Position numbers and translations under genes: made by a program. Of a stretch of DNA of 64,000 nt, positions 21,018 to 31,173 are shown in pieces. How positions within the stretch are numbered: position 1 is the stretch's first letter; every line of letters begins with the position of its first letter. Where the stretch lies: positions 908,323-972,322 of the forward strand of contig RPFO01000312.1 in assembly GCA_009746045.1 (NCBI GenBank), written 5' to 3'. Under the pieces are notes generated by a model. The model searched no databases and had not been told where the DNA came from. It saw only the letters and a program-made list of their open reading frames with translations. The DNA comes from Mesostigma viride. Taxonomy: Eukaryota > Streptophyta > Mesostigmatophyceae > Mesostigmatales > Mesostigmataceae.

Positions 21018-21722
21018 ATGCGGGCAAATCGCTTGCGCGCCTGAATCATTACGTATTCGACCACAATAATGAACAGGTAGGGCGATAGCACGCAGCCCTG
21101 CCACACACCCTTCTGTAAAGGGCATGGTGGCGTGGTCCCGTAAGAAGTGCGCACCGAAGTGGTGGACCCTTCATACAGGTTGCGGATGACAGCAATAAGG
21201 GGGCGGGGGATCCGGAACAACTTGAGGATGTCCCAAAGCGCAGGCCAGAAAACCGAATCGAAGGCTTTGATGAAGTCCACCAGCGCAACTTAGGTGCAAA
21301 GGGGACTCACCAGGCTGAAGGCATTGCAGTTCCTCCACCAGTCGGCGAGTAGCGAAGAGCGCCTGTACTGTGTTGCGACCTGAACGGAAGTCGTGCTGAG
21401 TCTCGCTGAGGTGACCGTCCAGGGCCGTGCGCAGGCCGTTCAGGATGAGCCGCGCATAAGAAGCTTGAGGGGGGCACTTTGAATGCACACCCCTTTGTAG
21501 TTGCCGGGGTCGGCTGGCGACCCCTTGTTCTTGTACAGCATCTTGCGAAAACTGTGTTGCCAGGCAGCTGCATGGGGGCGGTTGCGACGACAGTGAGAAG
21601 GCGGTTGCAGATGTCCCGGAAGAGCAGCATAACACCGGTGTCCTCGAATTCGGCTGCAAGTTTTACAACTGCGGCAGGAATCTCGTCGGAGTGGGTGGGA
21701 TGGACCCCGGCACATTCCATTG
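21018..21722 (-). pseudogene. LINE C, 5' segment (part 1 of 3)
   Basis: Minus strand: start of the surviving LINE C reverse transcriptase, with PTHSDEIPAAVVKLAAEFED, RDICNRLL, then frame breaks, DFIKAFDSVFWPALWDILKL (catalytic Asp block) and GVWQGCVLSPYLFIIVVEYV, ending ARKRFARI at the element 1 insertion site. The frames around 21,300-21,600 disagree, so this was already a damaged copy. The 5' end abuts the (TTAA)n tail of a LINE D copy. Confidence 0.85.
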
Positions 21723-22620
21723 ATTAATTAATAGACATGTGACTGCGTCACGTGAGCATAAGTCCTCAGTGGGAGGGGAACATGGGATGGAATGGATGAT
21801 GCAAGCTATCTAGGTCCTAGTTACAGGGTTGTGGGCAGCACAGCCCGAATCGCTATGAATGCCTACTTGGTCACACGTGGAGCCCCCACAGACTTGGGGG
21901 TGGTGTCCTTCATCACTACTTGCCATCTATCCTTGCGTACCATCTGCCTCCAGATTACAGACAAACCAGGAGGCTGCCCGGGTTGAGCCCGTCTCGTCTA
22001 GGGTAGCACATGTCCATGCCGAGTCTATCACGAAAAGTCCACGGGTGGCGGCCCTGCCGCGCGCGGCCGGGGGCACGCCAGGTGAGGACATATCGCCCAG
22101 GCTGGGCGGGCTTGGTGCCAGCTAGTCTATCTGATGTGTCTACCTGATCTGTGCGGGCCAGGTGCCTGGCTACGCCCAGGCGCCTGTGCCTAATAATGTG
22201 GGAAACATAGGGCAAATCAGCGTAACAAATCCTCATTACTAATGTGCAAACCAAAGGCAATGTTAAGGGCCTGGCCGGCGGCATCTTGGTGACGTTGCCA
22301 TCGAGTCCTTGCTCCAGCTCCCGCGTCAGTGTCCAGGTCTCGGCGCCGTAGATCAGGATCGTCAGAATGACGACCTTGAAGACGCAAGCAGAGGTCACGC
22401 TTGACGATCCAGGGTAGGGCGGGGTTGCTCCACCAGCGGCGGTGGTCACATGGAGTTGCGCCCACGCCATGCCTATCCGTGTCGTCAGGTCGTCCTCGCA
22501 GTCGGGAGGCCAGTTGTCGAGCAGCTTGACGCGGCCTGAAGTAGGGTAGTTGACCTTGGTGTCGTCTTCAGAGGCGGAGTGTGGGCGGGGGCCCAGCCAT
22601 GCCGAGAGCCAGTGTTGCAT
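21723..22620 (-). pseudogene. LINE D copy, 5'-truncated
   Basis: The minus-strand frame (22,620-21,955) covers the ORF2 region after the polymerase core: RVKLLDNWPPDCEDDLTTRI, FKVVILTILIYGAETWTLTR, then ICYADLPYVSHIIRHRRLGV and HLARTDQVDTSDRLAG. The following 3' UTR ends in the CACGTGACGCAGTCACATG hairpin and (TTAA)n at 21,722-21,735. Several deletions are visible against the copy at 8432-9010. There is no active site, so the copy is dead. Confidence 0.8.
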
Positions 22621-23387
22621 CCCAGGGCAACAATAGCATGATAAAGTGATGAACGTGTGACAGTTCGCCGCTGGAAGCGGACAAAACGGACAAGTATTTT
22701 TAGAGGTAGCTTGTGCCGATCGGAGGGGACCGGCCCGGTCACCGTCTGTTCGGTGTGATAGAAGTATAGTCGTGGCACACTATTTTGTACACTTCTGAGC
22801 CGACCAAGAGTCGTCAGATAGTTTGTGTGTGTGTGTGTGCCAAACGACCCTAAGTGTGTGATCCATGTTTGTTCAGGGCCGGTTGGCCCGGTGTCTGTTC
22901 GTGTGGTCAAGAGACAAGTTGTAGCGCGTGGCGCCGAACGCGTGCGTCGCCGCCACCGCGCGGTTGTCAAAGTATATGGATGGGGAAGGTGGCCCAACCT
23001 TCCCACGCGTTCATGGTCCTACTAAGCCTGCGTCATCAATTTTAGTTCTTCCCCCTTGTCCCGACTTAGTTGGCCCCGGATTCACCGTTTATTATTAATG
23101 AAATAAAGACGTTGGCACGAGCCCTTGCCAAGTTGCAACCCATATTGTCCGACGGGTTAAAGATTCTTTCGTGATACCTTGATCAGGACCCGGCCCAGGT
23201 CTGATCACAGGTCGCGGACGTAACATTGGACTCGGAGGAGCGCCCGTGCTGGACTGCACAGGGCTGCAAACGGCCAAACGCGCCGCATTGAAGTCATTAA
23301 TTTCATTATTCAATATTCGGTCGTCAGCCGAAGTCAACGAATCGGGCAAGCTACAAGGTACGCCTAGCCCACTGAGTTAGATCCCAA
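22621..23387. other. No recognisable gene
   Basis: Contains a (GT)8 run at about 22,826 and an AATAAAG at about 23,101 that could be a polyadenylation signal. The short frames on both strands have no recognisable motif. It may hold the decayed upstream part of the reverse-transcriptase relic that starts at 23,388, but I cannot show it. Confidence 0.4.
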
Positions 23388-24155
23388 GTGCTGCTTCCTA
23401 GAGAGGACACCGGATACTCAGTAAAATTTGGCAGATCGGTCAAATCTGGGCAGCACCCTTATTTCGTACAAAGGACTCCCATGGTACTGGCAGCGCATAT
23501 ATATGGACGGCCTCTTGTTCCGGCCGGGCGGCCTTGTGGTAGCTGTGGGCAGCCGCTGGATCCCACGGGGACTCACTACCTTGCCTGCATGGGGGGCCAA
23601 CAGAATCAGAATTGGTATTTGTATTTGCACACTGTCCTCCTGACGGTGGTGCTCGCCATGATCCGGTCGGTTTTCCCCCACGCGAACATCCGGTCCGAGG
23701 ATGCGGATGGCGCTGCCTTCTATTCCCCCAACCACCGGCCTGACATCGTGGTGCTGGACTTTGAGGGGGGTGGCCGGCATCTGCTTATTGACGTTTCGGT
23801 GGCGCGGCCCTTGGCTCTTAGCCACGTGGCTGGGGCCTCCCTCACGGCAGGTTACACGGCGGACCGGGCGGAGCGGGCCAAGCTCCTGGCCTACGGCGAC
23901 GTCGGGCACCATCGTGTGGTGCCCTTTGTCCTGGAGGAGTTTGGGGCCATGGGGCCCCTGACCTCCGCCTTCTTCAAGGAGTGTTGCCGGCTCCGGGAGG
24001 ACCGGCTGGACCTGGAGGGCCAGCGGGCCCCATGGTCGGCGCGGACCTGGACGTCATATTGGCGTCAGCGCTTGTCGGTGGCGCTGACTCGGGCCATGGC
24101 TGACATCATGCTCCGCCGTACGCGGGCTGATTTTGCGGTGCAGCAGGGCTATTAG
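23388..24155 (+). CDS. C-terminal endonuclease-like region of an RT relic, 255 aa
   Basis: Open frame of 255 residues. Residues 50-67 form a C-X2-C-X9-H-X3-C knuckle (CGSCGQPLDPTGTHYLAC). Residues 104-140 contain E104, RPD at 117-119 and LLIDVSVARP with D135, the spacing of a PD-(D/E)XK restriction-like endonuclease. The C-terminus (TWTSYWRQRLSVALTRAMAD) resembles the ends of algal retrotransposon proteins. A zinc knuckle followed by a restriction-like endonuclease is the normal C-terminal arrangement of R2/CRE-type non-LTR retrotransposons. No polymerase domain is found upstream, so this is a 5'-truncated piece or a domesticated fragment. The intact frame is notable. The endonuclease call is inferred from motifs alone. 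Confidence 0.6.
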   Translation: MLLPREDTGYSVKFGRSVKSGQHPYFVQRTPMVLAAHIYGRPLVPAGRPCGSCGQPLDPTGTHYLACMGGQQNQNWYLYLHTVLLTVVLAMIRSVFPHANIRSEDADGAAFYSPNHRPDIVVLDFEGGGRHLLIDVSVARPLALSHVAGASLTAGYTADRAERAKLLAYGDVGHHRVVPFVLEEFGAMGPLTSAFFKECCRLREDRLDLEGQRAPWSARTWTSYWRQRLSVALTRAMADIMLRRTRADFAVQQGY

Positions 24156-24192
24156 GTTCCTCCCGTTAGGCGTTTCCATTGGTCTTATCGTA

Positions 24193-24420
24193 GTATAGAG
24201 CTTTGACATGGCTCTGTATATAGGTTTATAGCTGGGCGTTTGCTTTGGTTTGAGTGATTTCACTCTGCTGTAAGTAATTATATTTTTAATATATATATAT
24301 TTTTAATAAGATAGAGATGTATAGAGATTTGACATGGCTCTGTATAGAGGTTTATAGCTGGGCGTTTGCTTTGGTTTGAGTGATTTCACTCTGCTGTAAG
24401 TAATTATATATTATTAATAT
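24193..24420. repeat. Tandem duplication of about 128 bp downstream of the RT relic
   Basis: TTTGACATGGCTCTGTATA ... TTTCACTCTGCTGTAAGTAA occurs at about 24,200-24,280 and again at about 24,330-24,405, separated by an AT-rich (TA)n stretch. Confidence 0.85.
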
Positions 24421-24434
24421 ATATGGACGGATTA

Positions 24435-26035
24435 CAATAAGCTCAAGCCAGGTCGCCTGGTGGTCTTTCCCACTACCCGAGAGGAGGTGGCACGGCAGCC
24501 ACTCTTTTTTAATGACTTGATCACTGTCAGACGCTACTAACAAGCCCCTCGGCACTCTCCACGGACACAACCCGTATGATGGCTTCCTGCGCGCGTCACC
24601 GCCGATTGTCAGGGTGCTGGACCTCTACCTGGGGCACGGCGCTACGTATCGACGGCTCAGCTACGACGAGGTCAGCACTTGGGTCTCACTCATGCCCTCC
24701 CTGCAAGCGTGGCAAACCCTGATAAGTGCGATACCAGCGGCGTGGCATGCCTTGATGACTGCCCCACGCAAGCCAATTATAACCGGCGACTGGGTTAGCT
24801 TCTACGCCGACGGCGTCACGCCTGCGTGCAAAGGTTTAGTCGTGACGGTTTTGCCACATGATGGGCTCCAACTACAACTGCTAGAAGCTGTTCCTGGCCA
24901 CAATGCCAGGGTGTCTGTATCAACTATCCACCTTATATATGCGTACACGCCATCTTCCCAGTGTCACCGCATACGTGTAGTCCCATGGTCTGTGCCAAGA
25001 TCTTGCATGATCCGGCCGGACCCATTATCCCCGGTTGGAAGCATTACATGGCTACACGTGGGCAACGCACGGCTCGATTTACTACACCTGGACCCGCGGT
25101 TGAATTTGGATGGGTCTTAACCAAGGGGGACATCAGAACCAGCAAATGTATCTTTGAGTACACCGCAGATTGGGGTTATGATATCTTGTTGCATACGTAC
25201 CATCAACCCCATCCGGGCCGAGCCCGATGGGGAATACAATGGCCGGGCTACACTTGGGTCAAGCTGATTACCCTGGCGGTAAACCACCCTCTCGTGGACC
25301 GCAGGGCCACTGATGTACAACATCTTCTGATGCATAGGGCGATAGGGGTCTGCGCTACGCTCCACGAGCGTTTTGGTCATGATGCATCCTGCATGTGCAC
25401 GCACCCTATATAACGAAACCATAAAGCACCGGTTCCTTTTCTGTAATCTCCCAGGGGTTTGGAAGTGGCTCATTAACATATCTGGGCCGCATGGACGGCA
25501 TCGCCACCCAATCTCCCAATTAGCGTGCGTACCATCATTTTCGGTATATTGCTGGCACACCATGCAGGGACCGAGCTTTCAGATTCCCAAGCAGAATGGA
25601 TATGGTTGCAAGCGCACTACTATGCAATACGCGATCTGGACCATACGCAACGAGACAGTCTTTAAGGTCCGTGAGGAGTATACCCGCGGCGGCGTAGTCC
25701 GGCGCTTTATAATATACCTATGGAATGCGGCTATGCGCCGATACTGGCTGTTGGCTCAGGAACAACACAGGGTGTGGGACCCAGGGCCCAATAACGACAA
25801 ACCCAGCCCGCTCCAGCTTTTTCATGATCTATTGGGCCGTAACCAGGTATTCACCATTATGCCCCACGGCGACATGACTCAGGTCCACTGGCTTCCCTGG
25901 TCACATAACGCGCCCTATTAGCCCTTCACCTATCACCTTCACACCCGTGTGTGACCACCTTCATTTAGGATTCGCTGATACTCATTTCCCCTCTCACCTC
26001 TTTGGTCCATAATTGGCTAATAAAAAATATACCCA
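24435..26035 (+). pseudogene. LINE A family 3' region (zf-RVT-like C-terminus), frame-broken
   Basis: Three overlapping plus frames (24,614-25,120, 24,961-25,413 and 25,373-25,921) look like the post-polymerase part of a plant L1-type ORF2. The last frame contains ETIKHRFLFCNLPGVWKWL and MQYAIWTIRNETVFKVREEY, the pattern seen in zf-RVT regions (Hxx..C..vW, then aiWxxRNxxvF). The stop at 25,921 is followed by a 3' UTR ending TTGGCTAATAAAAAATAT with an AATAAA signal. The same 3' terminus recurs at 38,868-39,060 and near 39,145. The assignment to family A (49-64 kb) is inferred because that copy's 3' end lies outside the window. Confidence 0.65.
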
Positions 26036-27807
26036 TTTCCCCGAAAAGAATTTGGCAGATCGAGGCCTTGCAAGCTTCTGTCTTAATACTTAGTGCTAAC
26101 GTAGTATATCAAAATCAGATCGACCCATTTTTGGAATCTTGTTACGAACCTTTTTGCAATTTTTCCCTTTACGAACCTTTTTGCAGTCTTTTAACGAACC
26201 TTTTTGCAGTCTTTTCACGAACCTTTTTTGCAAGTCTTTTAACGAACCTTTTTGCAAGTCTTTTAACGAACCTTTTTAGACTCTTTTGCCCTGTTGAGGC
26301 GCAGCATCTGGACCGGACTTGGCAAATTCTATAGTGGAAAATTGGTCGTATCACCTCGGGAGCATTACGGTTAATGGAAGGGCAGGCCCTGCCCGGAATT
26401 AGACTATTTCTTTAGGTTTTAATCGTCCTTTCCTTTCGAAAACGAATTAGCAAGTAGGGGAGACCCTTCCCTTACTTGGCCGTAGTTGGAATCGCTCAAC
26501 TTGGTGGAATATTGCCTGTTTTTGACCCAGTAAAGCGGAGAGACTTGAGTCGTCAAATTAGAACCACATTGCGTGAACTGGGTTGAATTCACGCATTGCT
26601 AGTGTCCGTGCTGCGAGTCTAGTGCTTAGGAATATTGTAGGAATATATGATGTTTTGCCTTGGCATATGCGCAGTTAGGCCCTGTTTGTGTGGTTTTGTC
26701 TCCATTTTCACACGAGACGGCTACGAGCCAGGACGCCAAGGGTCGCCAGCATTGTTTTCTGTTTTTCTTCCATTGGTGAAGGGCCCAAGTGGTGAAGGGC
26801 CCAAGACTGCGACGACCCAGCCACGGCCTCAAGCAAGGGGGCCAGCATTCCCCCACTTTACAGGGGAAATGCGGCCGAAATTTCACTAAAAACAGGTGGT
26901 AATTGTGCTGTGGGTTACGGGTTAGTATCACCCCCTTAACCGAGTGGTGTGCATGCTTGCGCTGCTTGTTTGATGAAACAGGCCCTTGCTGCTTCCCCCC
27001 TGAGCAAACCTACCCACATTGCACATGGTCCCCCTCTGGCCCTTTCAGTTACCAAGGTATGTGCTCATGAGTAGACTGTCATTAGTAATATGGTAGCAGA
27101 ATGCGTGTGCCCCAATCTGCTAGTTCTTCCCAATCCTCTGCATCCCATAGTAAGAAACGAGTACCCCGTGACCTTATTTCCATTTGGCGTCCCAGCGGTA
27201 CAGGTAGTAACTATCCCTTCTATGCTGTAATCACCCCTACGTTTGCAGGCAGGCATAGTACTTAGTTGGGTCACAGCCAGTAACATAATAACCTCAGGGA
27301 TCCCACAGTGTGAATACCCAGGGTTCCACTCATTGGATGCAGCATATGAATACCTTATAGATAACTTGCGTGCCCCAGAAGGACTCCATTATTAGACGTG
27401 GGCACCCGGTCACCAACCCTACTCGCCGTGCTCGATGTACCCCTGTCATTCCGTCTTCTGATCCGTGTCCCTCTCCTGCCCTGTCACAAGTCACTAGACA
27501 AGTAGGACATTCGTCCCAGCCGTTTACGACATCTAGTTACTAGGGAGTACAAGGGTGACGCGTGCCAGTAGTCACCCCCGCCCCTTATTGGGTGGTTAGC
27601 AGTACTGATAGAGGGAAAATAAACAGGCCATGATAAGGATGCAGGCGGTAGACCCGAGTAGTGTTGCTTGATTAAATAATGTTTGTTTGTTTCTAATTTG
27701 TTTTGGCCTACTTCTTTCTTAGAGGCCTAAAATCATCAAGTCACTGACCCCAGTGTGCTTGATTTTTATTTCGTGTCGCTACTGTCCCCCCAAAATGGTG
27801 CTCCAGC
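26036..27807. other. No recognisable gene; 23-bp tandem repeats
   Basis: Apart from the short repeat at about 26,139-26,285 I see no feature. Frames are short and without motifs. Confidence 0.45.
26139..26285. repeat. 22-25-bp tandem repeat, six copies
   Basis: Units of CTTTTAACGAACCTTTTTGC with small length variations. No coding meaning is apparent. Confidence 0.85.
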
Positions 27808-28331
27808 ATGGGGGTCCCCTTTCCTCGTAAGGGATTATCCCCAAATGAAATCGACAGTCTCACACTGGAAAACGCCTACCCTGGCGATAAAGCTCGCCAG
27901 TTAACAACCCGGTACCGCGGGGCTGTCCAGCTCATTCGCAAACAAGTGCACGACTACGGCGAGTCGTATCATCAGACCGGCCACGCCCATCTGGTATACC
28001 GCGCACTTTTCTCCCACGAGGACGACGCAAGTCTTCCTCCATTTGTGGAACCCGCGGCCCCTAACGTCCTAGCGTTGCACTGGTACTCCCACAGTCACGC
28101 CCGGCCGGCCCGCCTCGGCGTACGGCCATTCGCACCATTGGCGGCGTGTACCACCTTCGTAGTATCCGGGTCATTAAAGCTATCGCGCGCGCCGCACGCC
28201 GGGAGACCATCTCTCCGGCCGATAGCCTGGAGCCTGCCCCAACGAGTGACTTCAGGGTTTTCCGCGGCGAGGTGTACGTGCACCGTGCCTCAGACGGTCC
28301 AATGACGGACCCCGTAAATATCGAGAGCTAG
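27808..28331 (+). pseudogene. Unrecognised ORF with a probable frameshift
   Basis: The frame starting at 27,808 (MGVPFPRKGLSPNEI, LTLENAYPGDKARQLTTRYR, ALFSHEDDASLPPFVEPAAP) has protein-like composition until about 28,110. There the sense shifts to another frame (RRTAIRTIGGVYHLRSIRVI, SDFRVFRGEVYVHRA) that ends at 28,329-28,331. Together about 170 residues; no domain recognised. It could be part of a retroelement ORF1 or coat-like protein. It is flanked by mobile-element debris. Confidence 0.4.
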
Positions 28332-28465
28332 GTAACGTCTTGACCGCTCTTCCTTCTATATAGCAGCACTAGTGAGACCCCTTTGTGCTTAATTCAATAA
28401 CTAATAGTAATTTATTTCTCGCCTGCATAAACAAATGGCCGATCATAGTCAACATCAGCCTAGGC

Positions 28466-28674
28466 CCGCTCACATGGGTCTTATTGCACCCACAGTTTGC
28501 CGGATCGGTAGCATGTCCTTTAAGCTAGCGCGCCCGAATGCAGCTGTGGCATGCCTTTGGCATGAAGGAGACTGGGGGTCTCTGCCCTTTCTCCTGTTGT
28601 GTACACACAGGGATTAAAAGCACTTCGGTGCTCCGTGACTCCCCAACGGGAGCACGAGTTTAATTAATTAATTA
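28466..28674 (+). mobile_element. 209-bp truncated copy of the ORF1-only element 3' end
   Basis: Matches the reverse complement of 6445-6660, ending in GTGCTCCGTGACTCCCC, GGGAGCACGAG and (TTAA)n. It is flanked by the perfect 12-bp duplication ATCAGCCTAGGC at 28,454-28,465 and 28,675-28,686. This shows independent retrotransposition of that 3' end and defines its terminus. Confidence 0.92.
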
Positions 28675-28686
28675 ATCAGCCTAGGC

Positions 28687-29449
28687 AGGCAGGAGTAGAC
28701 AATGCAGACGCTGTGAGTCAGCGTACCCGTTCTCATCAGGCCGGCCAGTTAACGCCAAGCGCATTGGCGTATTCCTGATTTGGCATATCTCTACGATTCC
28801 AGGAGCACTGGAACGAGTTCATTCCGACAAGTATCAAGAAAGTTATGGCGTTCCGACTTCCCGGTCGCGCGCGAGCGCGAGCCGGCTGTTCTTCCAAGTC
28901 GTGAGTGAATATGTGCCGGCGACATACTGTATGGGGTCGACAGTAAATCCTGGGCTGACAGGAATTAGGTGCTGTACCTACGATGGTATTGGATTAATAC
29001 GTCGTACGCAGGAAGTAGGAGCCTTAACCTGTGGTCTGTTGGTACCGCAGGCTTAGTCCTGGACTATTGGGTGCAGACGCAATAATCACTGGGTGGACTG
29101 TACTCTGTGGTCACTGTGCCTGTATGGCAGACCTACTGTATAGGATCTGGACGCTGTACAGGTTGTTAATACTGTACCGGGGTGTTAATACTGATCGAGC
29201 AGGCCCTACGAGGCTGCTCAGGCCTAGCAAAGCACAGTGAACAAGTATATAAAGAATAGGCCAGTGCCAACTGGTCATTTTGCGAGCCCGCCTCACGTGT
29301 GTTGCCTTGACTTGGCAAGCTCGTGTCTAAGCCCTCAAGTGCCTGAGTGCTGTAAGCTTATCCAATTTTAACAAAGCTCCGTTCCAACCACATTCACATA
29401 ATTGCTGCATTGCAACCATATCCTTATACATTGCGCTTAAAAACGTTAA
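28687..29449. other. No recognisable gene
   Basis: Unique sequence with only short frames. No RNA gene or repeat recognised. Confidence 0.45.
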
Positions 29450-30403
29450 CTCAAATTACAAGCAGTCTCGACGGAACGACCAGGAGGGTTGTTGCTGTGT
29501 GCTGCGTGCAGCGTTGACGACGTGGTGAAGCTCGTCGCCCGGTGTCGAATGGTGCAGGAAGAACAACGGCAGCAGGATTTCCGGTTTCCTCGACAAGCTG
29601 CTGGTGGTTCTATTTCCCCTGAATTACGTCGTGTTGTTCGAGATTTATCCCTCTTGCTTGCAGATCGGCCACCTGTTGACCGCAATTTTGCACAATTCGT
29701 CGACGACCAGGTTGAGGATTGGTAGCGCATCTTGCGGCACGTCCGGACCATCGTCGTTCCGGCACACCGAAGCGCCGACGACATTGAACAAGAACTGCAC
29801 GGTCTGGTCCGAATACAGACCGTGATCTCAGCATTAGCCGACTGGGTGCGCAAGGAGTTGGTGGCCAGGCGAGGAGCTGTGGAGCCAGCTGGTGCGGTGC
29901 GACGAGAGTTCGCGCAGGCAGCGGCAGGTGTGGGCGCACAGCGTGCGTTCGCAGGCACAGTTGGCGACGGGGGGATTGCGGCAGGACCAGTTCGACGTGA
30001 GCGACGAGTGGCGGAGCGCTACAGGCGGTTAGCAGAGATCGAGGCGGCTGAAGGAGCCATCGCTGGAAATCAGCGTGCGACGCGGGTCGACAGGGTTGTC
30101 GACAGGAATCCGGAGTGGCGGAGAGCGCATCTTCAGGAATTGCCCCAACCTCTCCGCGTGCGTGTAACGCAGTGGGAGGAGTTCGCCTCTCGTGGTTACG
30201 ATAGCGACCTCGAGGCAGGCGCAGTGGGGGTCGCTGATTTAAGCGACGAGGAGCTTGGCGACCGCGAGGTGCCAAGGTATAACCCGCGGGGTGGCAACGA
30301 CGGGTTGTCGCCTGTTTACTACGCCAACGGTGACGACGCTGTCATCGCGAGCCGACAGCGGGCTGACAATTGCGGGCAGCGTGCAGCATCTGCATGTATG
30401 TGA
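29450..30403 (+). CDS. Unrecognised ORF interrupted by one in-frame TAG
   Basis: A single frame runs from about 29,450 to 30,403 with just one stop, TAG at 29,723-29,725 (QFVDDQVEDW, stop, RILRHVRTIVV). The parts give about 90 and 225 residues. The sequence is Arg/Ala-rich with helical stretches (SADDIEQELHGLVRIQTVIS, RRVAERYRRLAEIEAAEGAI) and an acidic segment (DLSDEELGDREVPRYNP). I recognise no family. The TAG may be a nonsense mutation, a sequencing error or an unrecognised intron border. It could be a capsid/Gag-like or host protein; I cannot decide. Confidence 0.42.
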
Positions 30404-31173
30404 TTCAACAACTAACAATCTTGCCTGTATACACAACGCATCTACACACCTGCTCTATGTTGCGTGATCAAGATTGCGCATGCCAACATGGTTTGTCTTG
30501 AACTCCCCATATCATAACGCCAAGAGTGGCCGTAGCAGTCAGCAGGTGTGGCCTGCAGGACTCGAGTGCACATGTAAAATATACAAGTCTATGCATCAAC
30601 AAGGCACTCAGCACTGTGATCATCTACAACAATCTATCTGATTTCAGGAAGTGCCAACTATCCAACATATCAAAGAAACAACCAGAAATAACCGTAATTT
30701 GCATGAATAGTTGTCTCACTTTATAATTTGCATGATAAAAAGCTTACTGCACGTAAAAAATCTGCACCCCACTCTAGACGGCCACAGGCACTCCCTTAGA
30801 ATAGCAAAAGAGACAACCCAACCCGTGCAGGTAAAATTAAACTAGACCAATGCAGGGAAGCTGTTACGTGTTAATTTAATTAATGCAGGGAAGATAACTA
30901 CAGAGGGAGCAAGGTAAAGCAATTGCAAGGCATGTGTAGCCTTTTTGCAGACCATGCTATGCCCTGCATAGAATTTTGGATCTGACAATACATGGCATTG
31001 ATGGCTTGTTGCTTTAAGCATGATACTAATCGGTATGCCTGCAATCGATATGCCTAATCGGTATGCCTGTAAGCGGGATGCATCGCATCTCCACACCATT
31101 AGCCAGATCATTGTATGGAGAAGGAACATAGTGCTCTCTATAATCTTCACTGACATGGCAGTCATCAGCTGTG
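30404..31173. other. Intergenic, downstream of the host gene
   Basis: Holds the 3' flank of the minus-strand gene that stops at 31,174. No further coding sequence recognised. Confidence 0.45.
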
